This document shows, one piece after another, positions 1 through 10,503 of a DNA stretch of 64,000 nt. The notes beneath the pieces were generated by a model. That model was given only the letters and a program-made list of their open reading frames with translations. It searched no databases and was not told the DNA's origin. The position numbers were made by a program, and so were the translations under genes. The stretch is from Beroe forskalii (taxonomy: Eukaryota; Ctenophora; Nuda; Beroida; Beroidae), in assembly GCA_011033025.1 (NCBI GenBank), contig WFMF01000017.1, positions 496,001 through 560,000 on the forward strand, given 5' to 3'. The first letter of the stretch is position 1. Every line of letters begins with the position of its first letter.

Positions 1-192
1 GGGTCTATGTTCTGATTTTCGAGATATAATGTCAAACGCAAGGAAATAATGACGAAAATGGCTCAAAAATGACCAAAAGTCGAATTTTGGCATGTTCCCA
101 CCATTGAAATTTCTGTAATTTTGCAGGGTTGTTCATTATCTTTCAGTAACCATCAGAAAATTGAGGGTCTACGTGCTTATTTTCGAGATATA
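1..192. repeat. 162-bp tandem repeat at window edge
   Basis: A phrase ending in TTTTCGAGATATAAT at about 1-31 recurs at about 163-192, giving a period near 162 bp; the array probably continues to the left of the window. Between the copies (127-165) lies a block of about 40 bp that reappears in reverse complement at 60506-60545, so this is a dispersed family. Positions 193-606 show no gene or repeat that I can recognise. Confidence 0.6.
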
Positions 193-606
193 ATTTTGAG
201 AACCATAGCATAGATAACATTTTCTAATTTCTAGTTATCATGAGTTATCCTCAATAGTCAGTCTGCGAGGAACTTTCTTATTTCATGATTTGTAAGAAGA
301 ATAAGTAATAAAATATAATAACGCAGATTTATGAGCACGATTTGGTTCACTTTTGGTCGAAATTCTTACTGACCGAAAGCAATTAAAGAGTCACAATCTG
401 AATCTGCCGTCTGTGTCGTCTGTCAGACTCGAAAGGACTCTTCTGTCGACAACATCAACATAATCATCTGAAAGTAACTTTTATCAATATTATTCAAAAG
501 CTGTACCTCAACAGAGCAGTTCAGTAAATAAATTATTATGATGATTTAATTAGAATTTTAATTTTACGGATTTCTCAAAATATCCATGAATGGCATACGC
601 CTATTA

Positions 607-1827
607 TACAGGGTGTCCCAAGACTCATGAAACACAAATTTTAAAAATAGCCTTTATTCATTTTTTATGAAACAGCAAATACACAGAATGATTTTGTGTT
701 TTGAGATGTTAAATATTCCGATTTACGTTCCAAAAATAAAATTATATTATTACTTCTAAATTGTTTCAGTTAGGTTCATTTCTTGGGAGTTAGGAGCAGG
801 CCTTACACATTTGAAAAATGGCATTGCTGATTCTATCGAATCAAGATTGAGCTATTTCACTTTGCAAAATAAAATTTTGACTGCTTAAATTTGGACACGT
901 GTCTTGGGTTACCTTGTAAAGTTATCATTTTCTCAATTTGTTTTCAATAAATAATTTCAGTCGATAGTCAATACAAGCAATACAAACATTCGAAATGTAG
1001 AATATTGTCACAATCGAAACTTGAAAATTCAACTCACGTGTCATGGTATCATTAATTCGGGAAGTGAGGTTTGGTGGGGTCAGATCGATGGATCACTTCT
1101 CTATTTCCCTTCTCTACCGAATCCAAGAAAAGAAAAGGATGCTCCACTTGTACTTCTCCACTTGCATCTTGCAATTTGCACGCGGAGTTCGGGGCTCGTC
1201 TGCAATTACAATTTTTTATCAAATTATATTTGAGGGGAGATATGATATGGGGATTGGGGAATAGACACAAACGTGTTGAACATTTATTTAAACAACCTTA
1301 TTACATGAAAGTTAAGGTATAATGAATTAAGGTGATGAGTCGAATTTCACCTTAAGTGCCCGTAAATGTGACATAACCTTGATTTTTGTTCACCTGAATT
1401 CGCCGTGATTTCAAGTGAATTGGCGGAAAAGTCAGCCAAAACAACTTTGAGCTTTATCACTTCATATCTGACATTATCTTTAGATGCTCAGTTCTTCTGA
1501 GAATTTAGTTTGAAAATTTTTATGATATCCCCGAGAGAGGAACCCACGGTCACATTCATTACGGGACAGTAGGCAGGACAGCTAAAATCAGACCCCAGGG
1601 ATATGATATTTTGTATGAAACTTCAATTTGACTTTAATTAAGCGGGAAAACCGTTCTATCCTGATAAGTGATAAGTAACAAGGAAACCTCAGCCCTCATT
1701 TACCTGAGAAACACAAGTACCTGCTAAGAATCTTAAATCTTACAAATGAATCAAGCTGGTTTTTTGTTACAATTTCAAAATTTTGGTTAATTCAAATGTG
1801 ATTTCATTAGTTTTGGGACGCCCTGTA
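607..1827. mobile_element. Tc1/mariner-like non-autonomous DNA transposon
   Basis: Inverted terminal repeats of about 27 bp face each other. The left end reads CAGGGTGTCCCAAGACT from 609. The right end, read inward on the minus strand from 1825, is CAGGGCGTCCCAAAACT. Both are flanked by TA (607-608 and 1826-1827), the target dinucleotide of the IS630/Tc1/mariner superfamily. No transposase reading frame is visible in the 1.2 kb interior, so it is a deleted or non-autonomous copy. Family placement rests on the TA flank and the termini only. Confidence 0.6.
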
Positions 1828-2130
1828 GAATGTACACAGCCAATACAAGCATTTGTAATATCATTTGAATTCATGGAGGCGTTCAAAATGAAGATTTTGT
1901 CACACGAAACCTGAAAATTCAACTCACATTTGAAATGAAGGCATTCATGAAATCACGAATTCAGGGAGCGAGGTTTGTTGAGGTCCCAAGCACTTGCAAG
2001 GTAAGATCTGCATTCTGCAGGTTGCCCAACTTGCACTCCTGAAGTTCAGAGCTCGTCTGCAATGACATAGAATAAAACTAGATAAGTAAATAAGGGGAGA
2101 TAAAGTATGTAGTTTGGGGAATAGATATGT
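985..2130. repeat. Diverged direct duplication spanning the element's right end
   Basis: Block A (about 985-1275) and block B (about 1838-2130) share several anchor phrases in the same order: GAAAATTCAACTCAC, GCTCGTCTGCAAT and GGGGAGATA. They are about 0.87 kb apart with many indels. Block A lies inside the Tc1-like element and block B directly beyond its right terminus. Neither strand gives a convincing exon. Confidence 0.55.
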
Positions 2131-2299
2131 TCATTTAGCTATCTGTATCATTGATTGGTCAATTCAAATTCCAAGTTTCAACTTTATGACATGGTCAGTT
2201 GTATAAAAGTTTTGTTCGGTTTTTAAACAATTCTGTTTTGCCGATAAATAATTTTTGGGATTTAAGATTGCGTTGGGAACTCATATAAGGCCTTGCAGT

Positions 2300-2450
2300 T
2301 GATAATTTATAGGATGTTGACAATCACCCACTGGAAGTGTGTGACTACTTTCTAGTGACTCAATAGAAGTGACTACTTACTAGTCACTCAATAGAAGTTA
2401 CTACTTTCTTGTGACTCAATAGAGGTGACAAGATTCTAGTTACGGCACAA
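2300..2450. repeat. Short tandem repeat, about 34-bp unit
   Basis: Roughly three to four copies of a unit containing GTGACTACTTTCTAGTGACT followed by CAATAGAAG. The rest of 2131-3240 shows nothing recognisable as a gene. Confidence 0.6.
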
Positions 2451-3249
2451 TCCAGCGACAAAAGAGGCTTTTAGAGTTGAAATTTGTATCTTGCAAATTA
2501 ATCTAGCAAGATAGAACTGAAAAATTAGAATTAAATCCAATTATTTTCAACTCTAAAAATCTGTGAAAAATAAAAAAGCAGCAGGTACAAGAAGAGTTTG
2601 GTACACCTCCTTTTTCTAATTGCAGAGTGAAATTGGTTTAACATAATTTTGCTTGAAAAGACTTGTCAGGAACTATACCAGTGTCCCCTTTATGAAACAT
2701 AAAATAAATTACGCACCATTTACAAAACGTCCACAGAGGAGAATTGACAGAAGAGAAGCGAGGATGAATTCCATCAAGGATTCCAGATCAAGGAGTATTG
2801 CAATTAGTCAAGTCACCTGAAAATGGCCGATTAGATAGTGTGAATGCATCATTTTTATCAAAACCTCATGATCACGTACCAGTTGGAAATAATTATAATA
2901 TGATAATTTAACGTCTTAAATTATAGTGGCACATCAACTTAAATTAAATTGCACAGCTGTGCCACGAAAACATTGGAATAGATTAATATCAAAGTAGAAC
3001 ACTCGCGGTATAACAAGATATAGGAAGTAATATCATCAGTCCATAGCTCTGATATATCCTGCGTGAAATCCTGGATGAAAAGTATCTTCTAATTTCTTTG
3101 AAATGAGTCGTCTCCAATGTATGCCCAATGCACCCATGTCTACATGAAGAATTTAATTAGGGGAACAAGTAGAAAAATTTTTCCTTAACTTCATGGGAAT
3201 TTTTCCCTTTTTGGTCCATTTAAATGGACATATCACTTGACACCAAGTG

Positions 3250-3545
3250 ATATGTCTATTATGCAGTATACACACTTACAAACACCCTAACCCAGAACCC
3301 AAACTCAAACCCTGACCCTAAGTTTTTCATAACTTCCTCGACTTGGAATTTTCTATTGATTGGGGTTTATCCTGTCAGAGTGTCAGGATATGTGTAATAG
3401 TGTGCAAAAAGCTTGTAACTTTGTAAGTTCGTCAGGACATGTGTGTGTGAGTGTGCATTTTGTCAGCGCCTCAGTGTAAGTGTTTAAAAAATGTGTAAGT
3501 GTGTAAGAAAAGTGTGTAAAAGTGTAAAAGTGTAAAATTAAGAAC
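3250..3545. repeat. Low-complexity stretch (CTAACCC-like and GTGTAA-rich)
   Basis: About 3275-3325 is rich in CCCTAACCC/AAACCC-like words, and 3380-3540 is a degenerate GTGTAA/GTGTGT simple repeat. No coding potential is apparent. Confidence 0.6.
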
Positions 3546-3599
3546 ATAATATGAAAATTCCAGCTAAAACTAGATTGATGACATAAATAACAAAAACAG

Positions 3600-5112
3600 T
3601 AACAATTTACAATCAACTAAGCAACTAGATTGAAAATGAAATTTTCATATAGCGGAAAATAAAGTGGACAATATCTAGCCTCAGATAGACGAAAACTAGA
3701 CTATATTCTCTGAAAGAGTTGCTTTTTAAACTTACAATAAACTAGATTGAAATTCCCATCAAATGGCTGTTCATATTGTGAATGAAAATTAGGCAATTGG
3801 TGCCTCAAGCAATCACATCAATTGGTACAAAAAATTTGGTTCAGTTTTCAGTGAAAACTTACAATTATAAACTAAATTGAAAATAAATAGATACCTGTTC
3901 ATAGAGTGGAAGAATAAAGTGGACAATATTTTGCTATTTTTCCCAAATAAAGACAAAGACTAGAGATGAAATCTTCTGTGAAACTTGTCAGTGAAATCTT
4001 ACAAAAATCCTAGATTGAAATTGACATAAATACCTGTTCATACCAGTTACTCAGTTAAGTTTTGCCTGACAAAAGGGTTGCCTGAGCAAAGTTTTGCCTG
4101 ATATCAATCTGCACCAAAATCTAGGTGAAATTTTCAATGAAAACTAATACTGTGCTATAAGAAAAAATGTAAATAGCATAGATAGATGTTCATATTGTGG
4201 AGTAAAAGTGGGCAATTTGTCTTCCATAATAGACATAAGTGGACAACAAAAACTTGATGAAATATTCCAAAATTATTAGATTGAAAATGACATGAATACA
4301 TTTTCATAATGGGCATGAAATTTGGGCATTGTTTTGCCTAAAATAGACACATCAATTGGTACTGAAATTGTGCTGAAACTGTCAGTGAAAACTTACAAAA
4401 AGATTAAAATCATGAATGCATGATCATATTAAGGGGGGTTATAAGTGGAAACTATTTTGCTTCAAATAGACAACAAAAATAAGATTAAATTTTGAATTTG
4501 AATTTGAATAACAAGTTTACAGTACAATGACAATGCATATATTTTCTCTAGTTTATATGATCAGTGAAAAATATACAATAAACAAAATTGAAAATCAAGT
4601 AAACACATGTCCATTTGGTGGGTATATCATAATAGAGACCAATATTTTGAATTAAATTGAATTGACAGAAAAAACTGGAAGAAATTGTCTGTAAAACTTG
4701 TCAAGGGATACTTACAATAAACTTGAGTACCTATAATTGACCTAAAATAACTGTTCAAATCAGGCATGAAAATTCGGCAATATTCTGCCTCAAAAGTACA
4801 TATCAAGTGGCACCAACAACTTTCAGTGAAAACTTACAATATACTATTGTATACTAATAATATACTAGATTGAAAAGAGCATAAATACATGTTCATATTG
4901 GGGAGTATAAAGTGGGTAATATTTTGCTACTTTGCCTCTAAGAACTAGATGAAATTATCTGTAAAACTTGTTAGTGAAAACTTAAAATGGACTAGATTGA
5001 ACTTGACAGAAAATATCAGGTCATATTGCTTAATTGGGCATGAAAATTAGGCAATGTTTGCTTCAATCAGACATGCATCATAAGCAGCACCAGTCTTTTA
5101 AAATTTTCAGTG
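3600..5112. repeat. Degenerate tandem array, roughly 130-150-bp units
   Basis: Around ten imperfect units repeat the phrases AAAACTTACAATAAACTAGA, TGTTCATATTGTGG, GTGGGCAATATTTTGCC and TCAGTGAAAACTTACAA in constant order. Units are badly diverged and vary in length. No open frame longer than about 60 residues crosses the array. Confidence 0.7.
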
Positions 5113-6165
5113 AATTGAACAACAATGTAATTTATGGCTAAATGGTCTCAAGAGTTGTGAATCCAATGGTTTTATTGATCCATCGCTGTCTGACTAATAT
5201 TAATGGCGACCAATTCAACATGTCCATTCTGTAAAAATGTCCGGTGTTGACTGATGCTCTATGACTAATTGATCTATTTCTGATCCATTGAGTCTAATGG
5301 AATCATTAGATTCAATGGATATGCTCTGCACTGTGCATGTACATGGACTGACAGTCCAGAGGAAATACAGGACTTTTCCTTATAGGTGGATGTTAGGTGG
5401 AATCACTTTATCTGGACCTATGGAGAACCATTATCAGGAGATGAGATTGGACATGGTTGGGGTAAGTGTCAGGGTTATGTTAGGGCATCAGATGAGTTAT
5501 GGCCTAGGTCTACCTAAAAGTTGGTGTTCCTCTAGACTGCCAGGACACATATCAATGAAATGTATTATAAGTAATCCCTGTTAATCTTAGCAATTAAAAC
5601 TCCAAAGAGAGAGCTTAATGTGTTGAACTATAATGATTTTTGTTCATATAATTGGGTATAATTTATATGGGAGACTGTGTTCAATGGATCCATTTGGTCC
5701 ATTTAATCCACTGAGCCAATGTCCAATGGACCATGTGGGGGAAGGTGTCCGTTGGATTCATTGGGTCCATTGAGTCCTAATCAACTCAATGTCCTGGATC
5801 CATTGTATCCAATGGACAAATGGATCCAGTGATACAATTGTGCAATTTTGATCCAATAGACATGTCCCTAATGGTGTTCAATACAATGGATCCATTGGAA
5901 ATAAAATTAACTTGATGCGCTCTGGTCACCAAACTAGGTTTGGTGATTGTTTCAATGGATCCACTTGAAGTTTGTCCAATTGAATATCATTGAACACCAT
6001 TGGAAATTTTTACCAATTGATATTATGCCCAATGGCTGTCCATTGGATGTCTAATAAACATGATGGATCAATGGATCCATTGACAAGACTACAACCTTTT
6101 GGGACCTTTTTTCTTTGTAGTTTGGTAATTGTCTGAGTTAGTATGCATCACGGTGTAGGTAACTG
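5113..6165. repeat. Duplicated copy of the GGATCC palindromic array that follows RTK1
   Basis: From an anchor at 5113 (ATGTAATTTATGGCTAAATG) this stretch is collinear with 9455-10500 in the same orientation. It includes the TCCAATGGATCCATTGG-type array and the hairpin CACCAAACTAGGTTTGGTGA near 5928. It carries numerous single-base indels and substitutions relative to the other copy. Together with the following kinase fragment it forms one duplicated segment of about 1.5 kb. Confidence 0.8.
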
Positions 6166-6648
6166 TTAACTGTCACTATCAAAATCTTGCAGTCCATATG
6201 AGAGACAAGAGGGCTGTGAATGTGATTCTATCATCAGGCATCTGTCCAACACTTTGTAATGAGATCCCATATGACTTCTGGGCACATCTGAGGTCTCTCA
6301 AGTCTTTCTCCTTTACAACTCTAACCTATTAATTCTTGTTATTAAGGTGTATAGGTTGGGTCTAAATGAAATACACAGCACTCCAAATCCTTACATCACT
6401 GCTTGATGTATTTTCCATAAGTGAGGGCTTCCGGGACATCCATTTGACTTGGCACCATCCCACCAGCCTTCTTATAATAGCGTTTTTAGCACTATCTGAT
6501 GTGTCTCAGATAACCAAAGTCATGACTCTAAGTTATTTTGCACCAACTAAGCAATTCCGAGCACTGGCATCCTGTGAAACCATTTACTGAAGATAGATAA
6601 TCTAGGCATCACATGGTTGTTGGCACACTGAGCTTAATACGGAACTCA
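6166..6648 (-). pseudogene. Decayed receptor tyrosine kinase fragment (RTK1 C-lobe copy)
   Basis: On the minus strand this aligns along its whole length with the 3' part of RTK1 (10500-11010), covering the kinase C-lobe from just before the catalytic loop to the stop codon. Many one- and two-base deletions and substitutions break every frame: for example the GGGG near the 3' end is reduced to one G, and the activation-loop region carries extra bases. It has no ectodomain or N-lobe and ends abruptly at an A/C-rich run near 6648. It is the kinase part of a segmental duplication whose other part is the palindromic array at 5113-6165. An unpolished assembly duplicate is an alternative, though substitutions argue for real decay. 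Confidence 0.85.
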
Positions 6649-7078
6649 AAAAAAACCCCCAAAAAAAAATTTTAACCAAATTTTTCCATTTTTTTGGTGC
6701 AAAATTCCGGGGCAACAGTCCCCTTAGCCTGATATTCTGGTCTGTCTAATCCATTCATATAAACATCAAGATCCACAAAAGCAACTCATTTATGTATCCT
6801 AACCAACTTCATACACAACACATGGTGGCAGGAGCGAAAAACCTCATGCAGAGCAGTGTCACGGCATCCAGCATCAAGCTGGTCTGCTACTCCATCATGT
6901 GGGAATAGCTCTAGAGTCTATTGAAGTGCAACCCATAACCTCTCATAGTCTCATACCTGCATACCTGGTATTGAGCCACAAGCCTTCTAGAGGTGCCACC
7001 ATTCATCAGAAAATGCATGTTGACCAGGGACCTCTGGTCCTTCTCGACTAGACTCCACCCAGCTGGGGACCCCAACTC
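6649..7078. other. Intergenic, no gene recognised
   Basis: Begins with an A/C/T homopolymer-rich patch (6648-6720). The remainder shows only short open stretches on either strand and no family I recognise. It is continuous with 7797 onward once the inserted element at 7087-7788 is removed. Confidence 0.5.
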
Positions 7079-7086
7079 TTTCTGGT

Positions 7087-7788
7087 CAGGGCCGTAATTC
7101 TCGATTTTGAGTTGGGGGGGCTGGGCGAGCGAAGCGAGCCTATGAAATGGGGTCCAGGGGCGGCCCCGCGGCAGGGCTGGGGCGCAGCCCCAGCAGGGTC
7201 AGGGGGAGAGCCCTGGTCAATAGAGGCGGAGCCCCATAAATTTTGGGTTTTTCAATGTCTGAGAATGAATTTTGGGCTACAGAAATGGCAATGAATCGTG
7301 AAAATTATGAGTCGTATACAATGGTACTTAAACAAGTCTTGAGCAAGTTTTCATGTTAAAAAACCGTGTGCAGAACATATTGTGCCTCATAATCACCCAC
7401 TTCTCCCATCACTTGCATAAATGTATGAGCATGTTATAAAATCCATGATATGAGCATGATATTTAGTTATTCCTTTCTTTATTATTATTATTTTTCCTAC
7501 TTACTATGGAGACATGGATGTATTACAGCACTTCTGTACTGTGGTTTGTAGATAAAAAATACCATCATGAACCTACAAAGTAGCCTACATGAAGTGTTGA
7601 TATGATGTTGAAACCTTCACAATTGCGAATGTTGCATCAATATCATTCCCCATTTAATGAGTGAACTGTAAAGATCAGTTAAGTTGGAAATTTTAATAGG
7701 GAGTTAGAATTTTTTTGAGTCAGTTCAAAAATCTTGGGGGGGCTTCAGCCCCCCTAGCCCCCCCCCCCCCCCGGGAATTACGGCCCTG
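7087..7788. mobile_element. hAT-like non-autonomous element with 8-bp target duplication
   Basis: The ends are inverted repeats: CAGGGCCGTAATTC at the left, and the same word read on the minus strand from 7788. The element is flanked by a perfect 8-bp direct repeat TTTCTGGT (7079-7086 and 7789-7796). CAGGG termini plus an 8-bp duplication are typical of the hAT superfamily. The 702-bp interior has a GC-rich left subterminal patch (7110-7240) and G/C homopolymer runs near both ends, including a C run at about 7757-7772, but no transposase. It is effectively a large MITE. Confidence 0.88.
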
Positions 7789-7796
7789 TTTCTGGT

Positions 7797-9450
7797 TCCC
7801 TGACTCAGGTGTTGGAGCTGAAAAGAACCTTACCACCCATATGAATCCATTAAATTGGATCAAGCCCCCGTGAGAACCATCATGTTTCACTAATCTTTTG
7901 TTTCACTAACTGAACACCCGCTTTAGCAGACCAACACATGATCACCTTTGTTCAACACGAGCACATACAATCTACACCTACATGTTCCGACTGAAATTCA
8001 CACACTGTGCGCACACTGTGCACACAATAACTGCATTTTTCATTTCTTTGTTCTACATTTTGCACCACTAAATTTGTTTAATAACTGCCTTTTTCATTTC
8101 TTTGTTCTATATTCTGTACCACTTAATTTATTTAATTTAATTAAATTTGTCTACATCACACCTCTGACTCTAATGGAACTTTAGGGTGATAGCAGAAATA
8201 GGACCAAGCAGTCATTGCCTAAAGATTTTTCGTCCCAAGAGTCATATTAAGATTTCAGGACAATATGATCTCGGGATCTCCCCATCCTGCCATGAGTTTT
8301 TTTGAAGGTTCTTCTTTCATTCCACAGCCAATGATGACCGTCATGATGTCATTATGGCCTACCCATAGGGTCATATCGACATATCATTTGTTCTTACCAA
8401 ATTTCTCAGCAGGTATCATAAAACTCTAAAGTATAATAAAGAACTATTGCAGTCTCCTACCTAGTTGTAATTGTGTGCATCATTTTCAGCGCGGCGTTAC
8501 ATTGCCACAGTAACTCGACGGGCGATGTCCGTCCCTTTCTTCTGACTTGTTGTTGCAAAGTGACGTCCAAATGTGGAACGTTGCGCCGCGCGCGCGAGGG
8601 TAGGGCAACATCCTACGACACAGTAACACACTGTATATGTATTATTTTCATCAGTCTTCAACAGTACAGGTTGCTAAACACTTATAATTATACCCCCGTT
8701 CGCGTTGCATTGTTTGGAAGCGCGCGGCGCGTACACACCTGTGCGGGCTTAGGAATGCGCGGCTGCAAGACCTAAACCAATTGGTGAGACGATATATTAG
8801 GTCAGTAAACGTTTTGCAAATTTGGGTTTAATGTTTATAATATGTATCATACAAAATTTAGAGTTATATTATATTACATACAGACTCATGAATCGATTTA
8901 ATAATACTATTTGCCGACAATTTTTTCATGAATTACAATGTTTAAAGTGTTGAAAAGAAGGGGAAATTTACATAAAAGTCAAGGTTGTGGTGTCTGGTAG
9001 GAAACAGTGCAGTGTGATAAATCATATTCTTGAGAGATAAAAGTACTAAAAGTAGTTTTAATGAGGGACTTATCTTTACTTTAATTATAACTTGATTATT
9101 GACATCCCTTAACAGAATACAGAATATACCTGAAAGTGAATGATAGTAAGACCTGCATTTCTCATTAAGTTACAGTCCACAATATTTTATTTCATTCAAT
9201 TAGTTGGGACATCTTGAAACTTCCTGAGTATGGCATCCTGACATAGTTCATGCTGCATAATGCCAAGGTTGAGGTTATAATATGGCATTTTATTCTTTTC
9301 TGTGCTGAAAATGTGGCACATGGATATTTTCGATTGATAATTCTGAATTCATCAAAAGTTAGCAGGAAAAGCATGTTATTCTGCATAACAAATGGGTGTT
9401 ATTTGGCATAAACCTTAGGCAGGACACCATTGTTAAGGTTGTAATTGGAG
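7797..9450. other. Intergenic, no gene recognised
   Basis: AT-rich DNA. A local CpG-rich patch (about 8490-8770, with runs such as GCGCGCGCGAGGG) stands out from its surroundings, but no frame on either strand looks like a conserved protein. Open frames here are short and have no start context or exon borders that I trust. Confidence 0.5.
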
Positions 9451-9454
9451 GATT

Positions 9455-10480
9455 GAACAACAACAATGTAATTTATGGCTAAATGGTCTCAAGAGTTGTG
9501 AATCCAATGGAGCCATTGGATCCATCATGTCCAATTCAATGGGCTAATGGGCATCAATTCAACATGTTGTCCATCTGTAAAAATGTCCTATGTTGACTGA
9601 TGTTCTATGGATTCAATTGATCTATTGGATCCATTGAGTTCAATGGAATCATTAGATTCAATGGATATGCTCTGCACTGTGCATGTGTACTAAGGACTGA
9701 TGCAGTCCAGAGGAACACAGACTTTCCTAATAGGTGGATGTTAGGTGGAATCACTTTATCTGACCTATGGAGAACCATTATCAGGGAGGGTTTAGGATTG
9801 GGATGATGGTTGGGGTAAGTGTTAGGGTTATGGTTAGGGCATCAGATGGAGTTATGGCCTTAGGTCTACCTAAAAAAGTTGGTGTTCCTCTAGACTGCCA
9901 GGACACATATCAATGAATGATATAAGCATAATCCCTAATTCATAATTGCAACCTAAAGAGAGCTTAATGTGTTAGAACTATAATGATTTTTCTTGTTCAT
10001 ATAATGGGTATAATTATATGGGAGACTGTGTTCAATGGATCCATTTGGTCCGATGAATCCAATTGAGCCAATGTCCAATGGACCATGTGGGGGAATGTGT
10101 CCATTGGATCCATTGGGTCCATTGAGTCCAATCAACTCAATGTCCTATGGATCCATTGTATCCAATGGACAAAATGGATCCAGTGGACACAATGTGCAAT
10201 TGATTCAATAGACACAATGGATCCATTGGAAATAAGTACCAACTTGATGCCTGGTCACCAAACTAGGTTTGGTGATTGTTTCCAATGGATCCACTCAGGT
10301 TTGTCCAATTGAATATCATTGAACACCATTGGACATTTTTACCAATTGATATTATGCCCAATGGCTGTCCATTGGATGCCCAATAAACATGATGGATCAA
10401 ATGGATCCATTGGACAAGATTCACAACTCTTGGGACCTTTTTCCTTATATTTGGTAATTGTCTGCTGAGTTAGTATGCAT
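9455..10480. repeat. GGATCC-centred palindromic repeat array directly downstream of RTK1
   Basis: Dense repetition of TCCATTGGATCCAATGGATC-type words, self-complementary so that it reads alike on both strands, with an internal hairpin around 10257-10275 (CACCAAACTAGGTTTGGTGA). It ends about 25 bp before the RTK1 stop codon, so the RTK1 3' untranslated region would run straight into it. The same family occurs at 5160-6090 and 60577-61360. Confidence 0.85.
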
Positions 10481-10503
10481 CACATGTAGGTAACTGTTAA
10501 CTG

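Noticed and set aside
3275..3325. Telomere-like CCCTAA words
   Set aside because: Only a few irregular copies; ordinary low-complexity sequence rather than an interstitial telomere.
5288..5584. 98-codon plus-strand frame
   Set aside because: Lies within the duplicated repeat segment and is not kept open in the sister copy at 9.6-9.9 kb.
8490..8770. CpG-rich patch as a possible CpG-island promoter
   Set aside because: No gene begins nearby on either strand and the patch is short.
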